Source of the DNA: Microbacterium sp. STN6
Lineage (GTDB): Bacteria > Actinomycetota > Actinomycetes > Actinomycetales > Microbacteriaceae
Direction: 5' to 3'
Length of the DNA: 64,000 nt
Assembly (NCBI RefSeq): GCF_026410545.1
Contig: NZ_JAPMIT010000001.1
Location: forward strand, 372,001-436,000
Of the stretch, positions 33,165 through 41,842 are shown piece by piece (the stretch's first letter is position 1; the number at the start of each line of letters is the position of its first letter). The notes below the pieces were generated by a model, which did not search any database, was not told the DNA's origin, and worked only from the letters and a program-made list of their open reading frames with translations. Both the position numbers and the translations under genes were made by a program.

Positions 33165-33215
33165 TTGACAAAGGTCATTTCGCCCCGCACAATGAGCTTG
33201 ATTGTCAGACAATCA
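33165..33215 (+). promoter_or_regulatory. Transporter promoter with operator A at +1
   Basis: A consensus TTGACA (33165-33170), a 17-bp spacer and CACAAT (33188-33193) define a promoter with a start near 33200. The perfect inverted repeat TGATTGTCAGACAATCA (33199-33215) covers +1 and contains TTGTCAGACAA, which fits the TNGTNNNACNA consensus of FadR-type GntR regulators. Confidence 0.7.
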
Positions 33216-33354
33216 TACGGTCATCTGAACGGTCAGGATAGGTGCTCCACGAAGGCCGCCGTCGTTCTGCTCGGATGCTCGCACCAAGACACCTCAGTGC
33301 CGAGGTTGTGCCGCTTCGCCACAACCCCGACGCGATTCCTCGAAGGGATTTGCA

Positions 33355-34332
33355 ATGAAGCGAATCGTTACAGCAGTAGTGGGGCTTGTGGCCGCGATGA
33401 GTCTTCTCACCGCGTGCAGTTCACCCGCCGCATCAAGCCCCGGTCAAAGCAGCGACGGCACGAAGACACTCGGGATCGTTGCGCTCGTCGCCACCGACGC
33501 CCTCAACGCCGCCGTGATCAAAGGCATGAAGGAAGTCGCCGCCGACGAAGGTTGGAAGACCATCGTCACCGATACCAACGGCAGCGTCGACAAGGCGAAT
33601 GCCGCCATGACGACGTTCTCGACCACGCAGAAGGTCGATGCGATCGCTGTAATGGCGTTCCTGAGCACCTCGCTCCAGTCCGGCCTGTCCTCTGCTCGCT
33701 CGGCCGGCATCCCCGTCGTCAGCTGGGGTGGGGAATTGACCGACGGCATCGTGGCCACCACGAGTGCTGAGGCCGTGGGTGTGCAGTCCGTGCAGGATCT
33801 GCTCAAGGACTTCGGCCACAAGGGCAGCGTGCTCGCTCTGACCTACCACACAGGCGTTCTCTGCTACTACCGCGGGATCGCGTTCGATGCGGCCGTCAAG
33901 AAGGAGCCGGACCTCCAGGTGACCCGAAACGAGGTTGCCATTCCCGGTCAGGTGGAGGACGGCACGAAGTTCACGTCAGGATGGCTCGCCAAGCACCCCG
34001 CAGGCAGCGGACCCCTGGCGATCTGGGGATCGTGGGACGAGCCGGCCATGGGTGCGATTGCCGCTCTGAAGCAGTCGGGGCGCACCGACGTCAAGGTCTA
34101 CGCCATCAACGGAGGCCCGCAGGCTCTGCAGGCCGTCAAGGACGGCACCCTGGAGCAGGTCGTCTGGCAGGACGGTGTGACTGAGGGCAAGGACATGATG
34201 AAGGCCGCTGTCGGCTCCGTCAAGGCCGGCTCGTCGTGGAAGGCGAAGACCTACAACGTGCCCGGTATCACGGTCACCAAGGCCAACATCGACCAGTTCC
34301 TCGCCGATCACCCCGACGCGCTGAACTCCTAG
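33355..34332 (+). CDS. Ribose-type ABC transporter substrate-binding lipoprotein
   Basis: The 325-residue product has a lipoprotein signal (VGLVAAMSLLTACSS, Cys21) and a type I periplasmic-binding fold of the RbsB family: LGIVALVATDALNAAVIKGMKEVAADEGW at the N-lobe and a C-lobe ending FLADHPDALNS. Such proteins capture sugars, polyols or small hydroxylated compounds outside the cell. CGAAGGGA lies before the ATG. It is the first gene downstream of the promoter with operator A, and the ATPase and single permease follow, making a complete RbsB-A-C importer. Linkage to the catabolic operon suggests it imports that pathway's substrate. Confidence 0.9.
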   Translation: MKRIVTAVVGLVAAMSLLTACSSPAASSPGQSSDGTKTLGIVALVATDALNAAVIKGMKEVAADEGWKTIVTDTNGSVDKANAAMTTFSTTQKVDAIAVMAFLSTSLQSGLSSARSAGIPVVSWGGELTDGIVATTSAEAVGVQSVQDLLKDFGHKGSVLALTYHTGVLCYYRGIAFDAAVKKEPDLQVTRNEVAIPGQVEDGTKFTSGWLAKHPAGSGPLAIWGSWDEPAMGAIAALKQSGRTDVKVYAINGGPQALQAVKDGTLEQVVWQDGVTEGKDMMKAAVGSVKAGSSWKAKTYNVPGITVTKANIDQFLADHPDALNS

Positions 34333-34378
34333 GCACGATCCCACCGAACTCAAGCGACTGCAGGCAGAAGGGCACGAT

Positions 34379-35917
34379 ATGTCGGAGCGCAGCGGGGCCT
34401 GGTTGCAGGTCAGGGGCCTGAGCAAGCATTTCGGTGGCGCCAACGCTCTCTCCGCGGTGGATGTCGACATCCACCGCGGAGAGGTCCACGGCCTCGTTGG
34501 TGCCAATGGCGCAGGCAAGTCCACCTTCATCAAATGCCTCGCCTGCATCACCACGCCGGACGAGGGCACCGTGAGCCTGGATGGCGAACCGCTCGCGCTC
34601 GGTAACCCGCACACTCCCGAGGACGCCGGGTTCGCGTTCATCCATCAGGAACTCAACCTGGTGCCCCACTTCGACGCCATCCAGAACATCCTGTTGGGGG
34701 TGCCCAAGCCCCGAAAGGCCGGCTTCACGCAGTGGAGACAGGCACGGGCGATGGCGATCGCCGCCGCCGAGCGTATCGGCGTCGACTTCCCGCTGAATCG
34801 TCGTGTCGACGAACTCACTGTGGCACAGCGCTGGCTCGTGATGATCGGCAAAGCGCTGGTGCGAAATGCATCCCTCGTCGTCATGGATGAGCCGACCGCT
34901 TCGCTGTCGGCGGTGGAGAGCGACGCGCTGTTCAGGATCATCCGCGATCTCTCGCGGTCCGGCGTCGCCATTCTCTACGTGTCGCACCGGCTCGATGAGG
35001 TGCTCGACCTCTCGGACCGCATCACGGTGTTCCGCGATGGGCGCGTGACGAAACGCGCCGACCGAGGCGAACTCGACAAGGCGGGGCTGATTCAGGCCAT
35101 CGTCGGTCGTGCCGTGCCCTCATCCGCTCGCTCGGTGCGTGCCGAGATCGACCGCACGACTCCGCTCTTCGAGGCCCGCAATGTGCGTCGACTTCCCATG
35201 GTCAAGGACGTGTCGTTCACGCTCTTTCCCGGGGAGGTGCTCGGACTGGGCGGCCTGGTGGGCGCCGGCCGCACGGAGACCGCACGGCTCGCCTTCCACG
35301 CAGACAAGCTGGAGTCCGGCTCCTTCCTGCTCGAGGGCACCGAACTCAAGGCGCGGGGCGTGGCGGATGCGGTCAAGGCCGGGATCGCGCTGATCCCCGA
35401 GGAGCGGCGCTCAGAGGGCCTCATCCTCGAGAAGTCGGTGCAGTTCAACATGAGCCTCGCCGCGCTCGAACATCTCAGGGCACTCGCCGGACTTCCGTTC
35501 CTCAGCGCCGCGAAGCAGAAGACGCGCACGCTCGAGATGATCCGTGCCCTGTCGATCAAGACCACAGGGCCGTCTCAGGCCGTCGGCAGGCTCTCTGGGG
35601 GAAATCAGCAGAAGGCGTTGATCGCCCGGTGGCTGATACCGGGCATCAAGGTGGTCTTCTTCGACGAACCGTCACGTGGTGTCGACATCGGCGCCCGCCA
35701 GGAGATCCACCAGGCGATCAGAGACCTGGCCGAACGGGGCATCGGCACGATCGTCATCTCCTCCGACGTGGAAGAACTGGCCATGCTCTGCGATCGCGTA
35801 GTCGTTCTGCGCGAAGGGGAGGTCAGCGGAGAAGCCGTCGGAGACGAGATCACCGAACAGGCGATCATCCAGCTCAGCTATGCCCCAGTACACGAAGCCG
35901 AGGGAGGCACCCGATGA
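34379..35917 (+). CDS. Ribose-type ABC transporter ATPase (two ABC domains)
   Basis: The 512-residue RbsA-like protein carries two nucleotide-binding domains. Domain 1 has Walker A GANGAGKS, a degenerate signature LTVAQRW and Walker B VVMDEPTASLS. Domain 2 has no canonical Walker A (GGLVGAGRTE) but a good signature LSGGNQQKALIARWL and VVFFDEPSRGVD. This asymmetry is normal for the family. It energises uptake with the permease whose start overlaps its stop. A perfect 36-bp palindrome (34448-34483) lies in codons 24-35. Confidence 0.92.
   Translation: MSERSGAWLQVRGLSKHFGGANALSAVDVDIHRGEVHGLVGANGAGKSTFIKCLACITTPDEGTVSLDGEPLALGNPHTPEDAGFAFIHQELNLVPHFDAIQNILLGVPKPRKAGFTQWRQARAMAIAAAERIGVDFPLNRRVDELTVAQRWLVMIGKALVRNASLVVMDEPTASLSAVESDALFRIIRDLSRSGVAILYVSHRLDEVLDLSDRITVFRDGRVTKRADRGELDKAGLIQAIVGRAVPSSARSVRAEIDRTTPLFEARNVRRLPMVKDVSFTLFPGEVLGLGGLVGAGRTETARLAFHADKLESGSFLLEGTELKARGVADAVKAGIALIPEERRSEGLILEKSVQFNMSLAALEHLRALAGLPFLSAAKQKTRTLEMIRALSIKTTGPSQAVGRLSGGNQQKALIARWLIPGIKVVFFDEPSRGVDIGARQEIHQAIRDLAERGIGTIVISSDVEELAMLCDRVVVLREGEVSGEAVGDEITEQAIIQLSYAPVHEAEGGTR
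34448..34483. repeat. Perfect 36-bp palindrome inside the ATPase gene
   Basis: The half-site CTCTCCGCGGTGGATGTC is followed immediately by its exact reverse complement. It encodes LSAVDVDIHRGE in a region where sugar-ABC ATPases usually read AL-x-x-V-x-hydrophobic-x-hydrophobic-x-x-GE, so the protein is compatible with the family despite the palindrome. It could form a very stable RNA hairpin 70 nt into the message. Confidence 0.95.
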
Positions 35918-36966
35918 GCACGAGTCCGACGATCCCGAACGCCGCAGCGTCCCCCCAGCCGTCTCCTACGCCAAACGGATCGGGCGTCATCGCACGCGAT
36001 CAGCGACGCGTCAGCCGGCTTCTGCTGCTCATCCTCTCCCGTTACGGAACGTTGATCGGCTTGGCCCTCATGGTCATCCTCTTTACTGTCAGAGCGCCCG
36101 AGGCCTTCTTCAACATCACCAACTTCGTGAACATCCTGAGCCAGAGCTCGCTGACGGCCATCATCGCGGCCGGGCTGACGATGACGCTGGTGGTCGGAGA
36201 ATTCGACCTCAGCATCGGATACGCCGCAAGCTTCGCCGGTCTGCTCGTCGTCGGCTTCATCGCGCTGAACGGGCTGCCCGTTGCCGCGGCAGTGCTGCTC
36301 ATGCTCATGATCGGGGCCGCCGTCGGCACAGCGAACGGCGTGCTCGTGACGAAGGTGCGCATCAACGCGGTGATCGCCACACTGGGCGTGGGCACGATCC
36401 TGACCGGGCTCGGATTCGCCTACAGCGCGTTCCCGATTGCCGCCGGCATCCCGCAGTCGTTCGACAACATCTCGCTCGGGCGGCCGCTGCTCGGCATTCC
36501 CAATCCGATCATCATCATGGTGCTCGTTCTCGCGATCCTCTGGTTCATTCTGAACAAGACCGATCTCGGCCAGAAGATGCAGGCCGTCGGCGGCAACATC
36601 GAGGCGGCCCGGCTCTCCGGCATCCGTGTCGATCGCGTCAAGATCTTCGCCTTCGGTGCGGCGGGCGTCTGCGCGGCCTTGACCGGGATCCTGCTCTCGG
36701 CGCTGCTGGGCAGCGGAACCCTCGCCGCCGCGGACGGCTATCTGCTCGACGCTTTCGCCGCTGTCTTCCTCGGCTCAGCGACCCTGCGCGACGGCGAGTT
36801 CCACATCGTCGGCACGTTGGTCGGCGTACTCATCATCTCTGTCGGCTTCAACGGCCTCAGCATCTTCGGCGCTCCATCGTGGGCCCAGGACGTCTTCAAC
36901 GGCGCGATCCTCATCGTCGCCGTCGGGCTCTCGACGCTGTCCCGCCGTTATGCCAAGGCGGGTTGA
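35914..36966 (+). CDS. Ribose-type ABC transporter permease
   Basis: This 350-residue RbsC-family permease has eight to ten hydrophobic segments and family markers FFNITNFVNILSQSS, GLTMTLVVGEFDLSIG and LDAFAAVFLGSATLRDGEFHIVGT. About 45 N-terminal residues are a Pro/Ser/Thr-rich cytoplasmic extension. The start overlaps the ATPase stop, with GAGGGAGG upstream. Together with the two preceding genes it forms one importer. Confidence 0.92.
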   Translation: MSTSPTIPNAAASPQPSPTPNGSGVIARDQRRVSRLLLLILSRYGTLIGLALMVILFTVRAPEAFFNITNFVNILSQSSLTAIIAAGLTMTLVVGEFDLSIGYAASFAGLLVVGFIALNGLPVAAAVLLMLMIGAAVGTANGVLVTKVRINAVIATLGVGTILTGLGFAYSAFPIAAGIPQSFDNISLGRPLLGIPNPIIIMVLVLAILWFILNKTDLGQKMQAVGGNIEAARLSGIRVDRVKIFAFGAAGVCAALTGILLSALLGSGTLAAADGYLLDAFAAVFLGSATLRDGEFHIVGTLVGVLIISVGFNGLSIFGAPSWAQDVFNGAILIVAVGLSTLSRRYAKAG

Positions 36967-37013
36967 GCCCGCTCATCATTTTCACCTTCATCGTCACAAC
37001 GAAAGGAAGCACC

Positions 37014-37742
37014 ATGGTTGATCGTCTCAAGGGCAAGGTCGCTCTTATCACCGGCGGGGCCCGCGGGCAGGGGCGGGAAATGGCGGAACTCTTTACCCGG
37101 GAGGGGGCACAGGCTGTCATCGCCGCCGATATCCTCGACCCGGCCGACACCGAGAACAGCACCGTCGAGTTCGTGAAGCTGGACGTCACGAAGGACGACG
37201 AGTGGAAGGCCACCGTCGACAGGATCGTCGCCGACCACGGCAAGATCGACATTCTCGTGAACAACGCCGGCATCTGCCTGTACGAGCCGATACTCGAGAC
37301 GAGCAACGAGCTATACGATCGGGTGCTCGACGTCGACCTCAAGAGCATCTTCTTTGGGATGCGAGAGGTCCTGCCGCACATGATCGAAAAGCAGGCGGGT
37401 TCGATCATCAACGTCTCGTCGATCTGGGGCCTCGCAGGAGTGCCGAACTCGTTCGCGTACCAGGCGGCCAAGGGCGCGATCCTCAACATCAGCAAGAACG
37501 TCGCCGCGACGCACGGAACCGACGGCATCCGCTGCAACTCACTGCATCCCGGCTACATCCTCTCGCCGATGAACGAGCACCAGGCGCCGGAGATCAACGA
37601 GGCACTCATCGCCGGAACCGTGCTCAAGCGGCCCGGGATCCCGATCGAGACCGCGTACGCCGTGCTGTTCCTCGCGAGCGATGAAGCCAGTTATGTGACC
37701 GGCACGGCGCTGGTCGTCGATGGCGGCTACCTCGCCCCGTAA
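37014..37742 (+). CDS. Short-chain dehydrogenase/reductase
   Basis: This 242-residue classical SDR has TGGARGQGREMA for the coenzyme, LVNNAG, Ser in INVSSIWG, YQAAK for catalysis and a C-terminal VTGTALVVDGGY. It resembles 3-alpha/20-beta-hydroxysteroid and cyclohexanol-type dehydrogenases; this is a family resemblance, not a substrate claim. It lies between the two importers, 47 bp after the ribose-type permease with GAAAGGAAG before the ATG, so it may act on the imported compound first. Confidence 0.9.
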   Translation: MVDRLKGKVALITGGARGQGREMAELFTREGAQAVIAADILDPADTENSTVEFVKLDVTKDDEWKATVDRIVADHGKIDILVNNAGICLYEPILETSNELYDRVLDVDLKSIFFGMREVLPHMIEKQAGSIINVSSIWGLAGVPNSFAYQAAKGAILNISKNVAATHGTDGIRCNSLHPGYILSPMNEHQAPEINEALIAGTVLKRPGIPIETAYAVLFLASDEASYVTGTALVVDGGYLAP

Positions 37743-37784
37743 CACCACAACACCTCGACCACAACACACAAGGAAGTGAAGGCC

Positions 37785-38963
37785 ATGAAGAAGATCACAG
37801 TTGCGGGAATCGCGGCCCTGACCGCGCTCGCGCTCGCCGGATGCTCTGGAGGCGTCGGTAGCGGCGGCTCCGGCGGCTCCGGCGGCACCATTCTCGTGGG
37901 GGGCATCGCCGGAACAAGCGGCGCTTACGGCACCACAGGGCAGGCCGCCTTCAACGGGGCCGAACTCGCGATCGACGAAATCAACAGCAGCGGCACGGTT
38001 CTCGGCAAGAAGCTGAAGTTCCAGGGTTACGACGACGGAGCGGATGCGACCAAAGCGTCTCAGCTCTTCAGCAAGCTGCAGAGCCAGGGCGCGGTCGCGA
38101 TCCTCGGATCGCCGGACCAGGGGCCGACGGTCGCCGCGCTGGCGGATCAAAAGAAGTTCCCCGTACTCGGCCCGGTAGACGATGCGGGTTTGTCGATCTA
38201 TCCGAACGGGCCCGAAGCTGACCCGTACGCATGGGCATGGAGTACCAGCCTCAACACCTTCGCATGGGGTGAGAAGCTGGGAGAGTACGCGCTGAAGAAC
38301 TGCACCGGCCTCGCCGTGCTGCACGATCCCAGCGGTTACGGCATGGGCGGGCTCGCCGGTATCAAGCTCGCGTACGACGCTGCGGGTAAGAAGCTGGCAC
38401 TTGACGAGTCGATCACAGAGAACTGGTCCACCGGCGCCACCGTTGGCTTGAAGGCTGAGATCCGCAAGATCAAGCAGTCGGGCGCTGACTGCGTCGATGT
38501 GTGGCTAACCCCGCAGGATCAGGCGTCCTTCATGCAGGAGGCACAGACCGAGGGAGCCGACTTCACCTTTCTTGGCAACGACGAGACCTGCTCTGACACC
38601 ACGTTCTCGGGCCTCGCGAAGAAGCAAGGCGACGGCATGATCTGCGCCCTGATCACCACGGACATGAACCCGAATGCGCGTCTGTCCACGTTCCGTGACG
38701 ACTACAAGAAGAAGTTCGGCGTGGACGCGACCGCGTTCGCCGAGCTCACCTATGACGCCGTCTACATCCTCAAGAAGGCGATCGAGGAGGGCAAGTCGAC
38801 CGAGCCGGAGTCTCTGCGCACTCAGTTGAACAAGATCACGAACTTCGATGGTCTGACCGGCAGTCTGACGTTCACCGAGAAGCAGCATTCCACGCTGACG
38901 ACGGATCAGCTGACCGTTGTTCGGTACGACGCCGCATCCGACGCCTGGGTGGCGGTCGACTAG
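37785..38963 (+). CDS. Branched-chain amino acid-type ABC substrate-binding lipoprotein
   Basis: The 392-residue LivK-like protein has a lipobox LALAGCSG (Cys about 20) followed by a Gly/Ser linker. A Peripla_BP_6 domain follows, with GTSGAYGTTGQAAFNGAELAIDEIN at the N-lobe and FAELTYDAVYILKKAIE near the C-terminus. Such proteins bind amino acids, but also aromatic acids, amides or short carboxylates. AGGAAG lies upstream; a GTG three codons earlier is less likely. A strong hairpin follows the stop before the permease genes, which would favour higher expression of the binding protein. Confidence 0.9.
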   Translation: MKKITVAGIAALTALALAGCSGGVGSGGSGGSGGTILVGGIAGTSGAYGTTGQAAFNGAELAIDEINSSGTVLGKKLKFQGYDDGADATKASQLFSKLQSQGAVAILGSPDQGPTVAALADQKKFPVLGPVDDAGLSIYPNGPEADPYAWAWSTSLNTFAWGEKLGEYALKNCTGLAVLHDPSGYGMGGLAGIKLAYDAAGKKLALDESITENWSTGATVGLKAEIRKIKQSGADCVDVWLTPQDQASFMQEAQTEGADFTFLGNDETCSDTTFSGLAKKQGDGMICALITTDMNPNARLSTFRDDYKKKFGVDATAFAELTYDAVYILKKAIEEGKSTEPESLRTQLNKITNFDGLTGSLTFTEKQHSTLTTDQLTVVRYDAASDAWVAVD

Positions 38964-38970
38964 GAAGCGA

Positions 38971-39001
38971 ACCCCGGTCGTCTGTCTCGGACGACCGGGG
39001 T
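38971..39001 (+). terminator. Perfect 12-bp hairpin between binding protein and LivH genes
   Basis: ACCCCGGTCGTC, a 7-nt loop and GACGACCGGGGT begin 7 bp after the stop of the binding-protein gene. The hairpin is followed by CACCGCCCGG rather than U's. It probably acts as a partial terminator or an mRNA 3'-end stabiliser inside the transporter operon. Confidence 0.65.
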
Positions 39002-39056
39002 CACCGCCCGGCACCGCCCCACCACGAACACAGCACACGAGAACTCGAGGAGAAGA

Positions 39057-39980
39057 ATGCTGCAAGTCTTGCTCAGCGGCCTGGCGACAGGAGCCGTGTA
39101 CGGCCTCGTCGCAATGGCGTTCGCCGTGGTCTTCTACGTGACCAAGGTGATCAATTTCGCCACCGGCCAGCTGCTGATGGTCTCGATCATGACCGTCTCA
39201 GGATTGAGCGCAATCGGCGTGCCGGTGTGGCTCTCGATCGTTGCCGGCATCGCCTTGTCTACCGGCTTTGGCGTCGCGATCTACTACGGCGCGGTTGCGC
39301 CGGTGCTCAAGGTGGACCGTACCGGCTTCGGCTGGCTGGTCAGTACCCTTGGCGTGGCCATTGTTCTCGCGTCGGTTGCCGCGATGATCTTCGGGCCGAC
39401 CTCGAGGGCATTCCCTGCCCTTCTGTACCACCACAGCATCCGCCTCTTCGGTACGTCGACCACATGGCAGGAGATGCTGGCCGTCATCGTCGCGGCTGTG
39501 GTGCTCGTTGCCTTTGAGGTTTTTCGCACGCGCACGCTGTTCGGCAAGGTCGGTATGGCCATTTCGGGCGATCCCGAAATGGCCACGGCGGTCGGCGCGA
39601 ATGCGACCGCGTATGCCGTCATTGCCTTCGCGATCGGCGGACTGCTCGCTGGGGTCGCCGGCGTGCTCGTGGGCCCGATTACGTTTGCGAACCCGTATCT
39701 GGGCGATACCTACGGCATCGCCGGCTTCATCGCTCTCATGATCGGCGGCATCGACAAGCCGGCGGCGGCGATGGGCGGGGGAGTGCTGCTCGGCGTGCTC
39801 TCGGTCGTCGCGAACACCTACATCAACTCGCAGGCTTCCGACTGGTTCCCGTTCGTCGTCGTCGTCGCGGTGCTGCTCATCGCACCGCACGGGCTCTTCG
39901 CCTCGGGAAACCTCTTCGCGCGGTGGCTCGGCCGTGGCCGCAGATCCGCTGAGCTGGCCCTCCCGGCGGTGCGCTCATGA
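39057..39980 (+). CDS. Branched-chain-type ABC permease, LivH-like
   Basis: The 307-residue permease begins LLSGLATGAVYGLVAMAFAVVFYVTKVINFATGQ, the standard LivH N-terminus, and has about eight hydrophobic segments. GAGGAGAAG lies before the ATG and the stop overlaps the next gene by four bases. It pairs with the LivM-like half of the fused protein that follows. Confidence 0.92.
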   Translation: MLQVLLSGLATGAVYGLVAMAFAVVFYVTKVINFATGQLLMVSIMTVSGLSAIGVPVWLSIVAGIALSTGFGVAIYYGAVAPVLKVDRTGFGWLVSTLGVAIVLASVAAMIFGPTSRAFPALLYHHSIRLFGTSTTWQEMLAVIVAAVVLVAFEVFRTRTLFGKVGMAISGDPEMATAVGANATAYAVIAFAIGGLLAGVAGVLVGPITFANPYLGDTYGIAGFIALMIGGIDKPAAAMGGGVLLGVLSVVANTYINSQASDWFPFVVVVAVLLIAPHGLFASGNLFARWLGRGRRSAELALPAVRS

Positions 39981-41842
39981 CCACAACACTTCTTCGGCGC
40001 GAGACTCGACCCAGGGCCGCTGCGCCATCTCGGCGAGGCCGGTTGATCTCCCTCGGCATGATCGCCGTCGCCATCGCCTATCTCGCTTCTGTCGGCGGCG
40101 TCGCCAACGGCGGCTACTTCGCCCAGAGCCTCTTCGTGACCGGCGGGGTTTTCGCCGTGCTGGCGGTGAGCCTAGACCTCGTCGCCGGGGTCACGGGGCT
40201 GTACTCGCTCGGTCACGCCGGCCTGTTCGCACTCGGTGCCTACGGAACGACCCTGCTCTACCACGCCGGATGGAACATCTTCGTGCTCCTGCCCGTGGTC
40301 ATCGTCGGTGTCGGCCTCATCGGGGCGATCCTCGGAACCCTCTCCCTACGTGTCAGCGGCCTCTACTTCGCGATCATGACCTTCATCTTTTCGCTCGTTG
40401 TCACCGTAGTGCTGACCGACTTCCCGTTTACCGGGGGCTTGAATGGCATCGCGGGGCCGCCTCTGCCGAGCTTCCCCGCGTCGCTCTCGTTCCTCGGGTC
40501 CTCCCTGGTCTGGTGTGTGGGACTGGTGCTGCTTCTCGCGGTCGGCGTGGTGTGGAGCATCCGTGCCTCAGCCATGTACCCCGTGCTGCTCGCGATTCGT
40601 GACGCGGAACCTTTCGCGGCGGCCAACGGCGTGCGCACAGCCGCGACCAAAGTGGGCGTCTTCGCGCTGTCCGCCGGGCTGGCGGCAATGGCGGGCTGGG
40701 CGTTCTCGTTCACCGGCTACATCTCACCGAGCCAGTTCACGTGGACGATGTCGGTGAACATTCTCGTCATGGTGATCTTCGGCGGCATCAATACCCGCGT
40801 CGGCCCTCTCATCGGTGCGGCGTTCGTGAGTGCGTTCCCCGTCGTCGTCTCAATCGATCCGCTCGTGCAGGAGGCGATCTTCGGACTGATCTTCCTGCTG
40901 GTCATCGTGCTGTTCCCCGGCGGGGTGATGGGGCTTGTCGGTTGGTTCTGGCGGCGCATCGTGTCGCGCAGCAGCACGACGCGACATCATGTGACGGATG
41001 CGGCGGGCGAGCCCGCCGTGACAGCCCCCATCGAGAGGCCCGCGCGGATCCGTGAGGTCTCGTGGCCATCCGACGAATACGCGCTCGAATGCGAGGGAAT
41101 CCGCTTCTCCTATATACGCGGCAACACGGTCGTCGATGACGTCGACCTGCGTGTACGGCGCGGCACAGTGCATGGTCTGATCGGCCCGAACGGTTCGGGC
41201 AAGAGCACGCTCGTGAACCTGATCTCGGGGGCGTTGCGACCGGATGCGGGCGAGATCAGGGTCAGTTCCGTTCGCGTCGACGGGTTGCCCGCACACCGCA
41301 GGCCCGGGCTCGGGCTGCTGCGCACCTTTCAGACGGCCGTGCTCGCCGACGAGCTCTCGGTTCGGGAGAGCGTGACGATCGGTCTCTATCACCGCACCCC
41401 GAGAGTGGCTTTGCGTTCGCTCATCTGGCCTCTGCTGCCGAGCGCGCGCCGCGACCATCGCCGCATTCGGTCGGAGGCCGGGGAGGCAATCCGCTCTGTT
41501 GGTCTCGCCGAGAGCTGGAATGAGGCACGCGTTGCTGATGTGCCACACGGGGTTGAGCAGCTGACCCAACTGGCGGCGGCGTGCGTGGGCGAGCCGAACA
41601 TCCTTATCCTCGATGAGCCTCTGGCGGGCTTGTCGGCGAGTGAGGTCGCGGAGGTCACCGAGATCATCGACGATCTTCGCGCCAAGGGCGTGACGATGGT
41701 CATCGTCGAGCACCAGACTCAGTTCATCTTCGGTGTGTGTGACGATGTCACAGTTCTCGCCGCGGGCAAGCTGGTGACCAGTGGCCCCGCAGAGCAGGTC
41801 AGGCAGAACGAACGAGTGCGAGAGGTGTACCTGGGCCAATGA
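39977..41842 (+). CDS. Fused LivM permease-LivG ATPase
   Basis: The 621-residue product joins two proteins that are usually separate. Residues about 20-330 are a LivM-type permease (SLDLVAGVTGLYSLGHAGLFALGAYG, then YFAIMTFIF). After a linker of about 45 residues, residues about 370-621 are a LivG-type ATPase with Walker A GPNGSGKST near 402, Walker B ILILDEPLAGLS, and the H-loop VIVEHQTQF. The signature region reads PHGVEQLTQLA rather than a standard LSYG/LSGG form. No frameshift is evident at the junction; such fusions are known in actinobacteria. LivF overlaps the stop. Confidence 0.9.
   Translation: MTTTLLRRETRPRAAAPSRRGRLISLGMIAVAIAYLASVGGVANGGYFAQSLFVTGGVFAVLAVSLDLVAGVTGLYSLGHAGLFALGAYGTTLLYHAGWNIFVLLPVVIVGVGLIGAILGTLSLRVSGLYFAIMTFIFSLVVTVVLTDFPFTGGLNGIAGPPLPSFPASLSFLGSSLVWCVGLVLLLAVGVVWSIRASAMYPVLLAIRDAEPFAAANGVRTAATKVGVFALSAGLAAMAGWAFSFTGYISPSQFTWTMSVNILVMVIFGGINTRVGPLIGAAFVSAFPVVVSIDPLVQEAIFGLIFLLVIVLFPGGVMGLVGWFWRRIVSRSSTTRHHVTDAAGEPAVTAPIERPARIREVSWPSDEYALECEGIRFSYIRGNTVVDDVDLRVRRGTVHGLIGPNGSGKSTLVNLISGALRPDAGEIRVSSVRVDGLPAHRRPGLGLLRTFQTAVLADELSVRESVTIGLYHRTPRVALRSLIWPLLPSARRDHRRIRSEAGEAIRSVGLAESWNEARVADVPHGVEQLTQLAAACVGEPNILILDEPLAGLSASEVAEVTEIIDDLRAKGVTMVIVEHQTQFIFGVCDDVTVLAAGKLVTSGPAEQVRQNERVREVYLGQ

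Larger units (their letters stand above)
33015..33354. other. Divergent control region of the catabolic island
   Basis: The 340-bp region holds a minus-strand promoter with operator B at about 33099-33128 and a plus-strand promoter with operator A at about 33165-33215. The rest (about 33220-33340) is the leader of the binding-protein gene, in which I see no strong structure. Confidence 0.65.

Noticed and set aside
35629-35913. Permease frame extended upstream to 35629
   Set aside because: The upstream part is an alternative frame of the ATPase gene; the ATG at 35914 has a clear SD and the usual 4-bp overlap.
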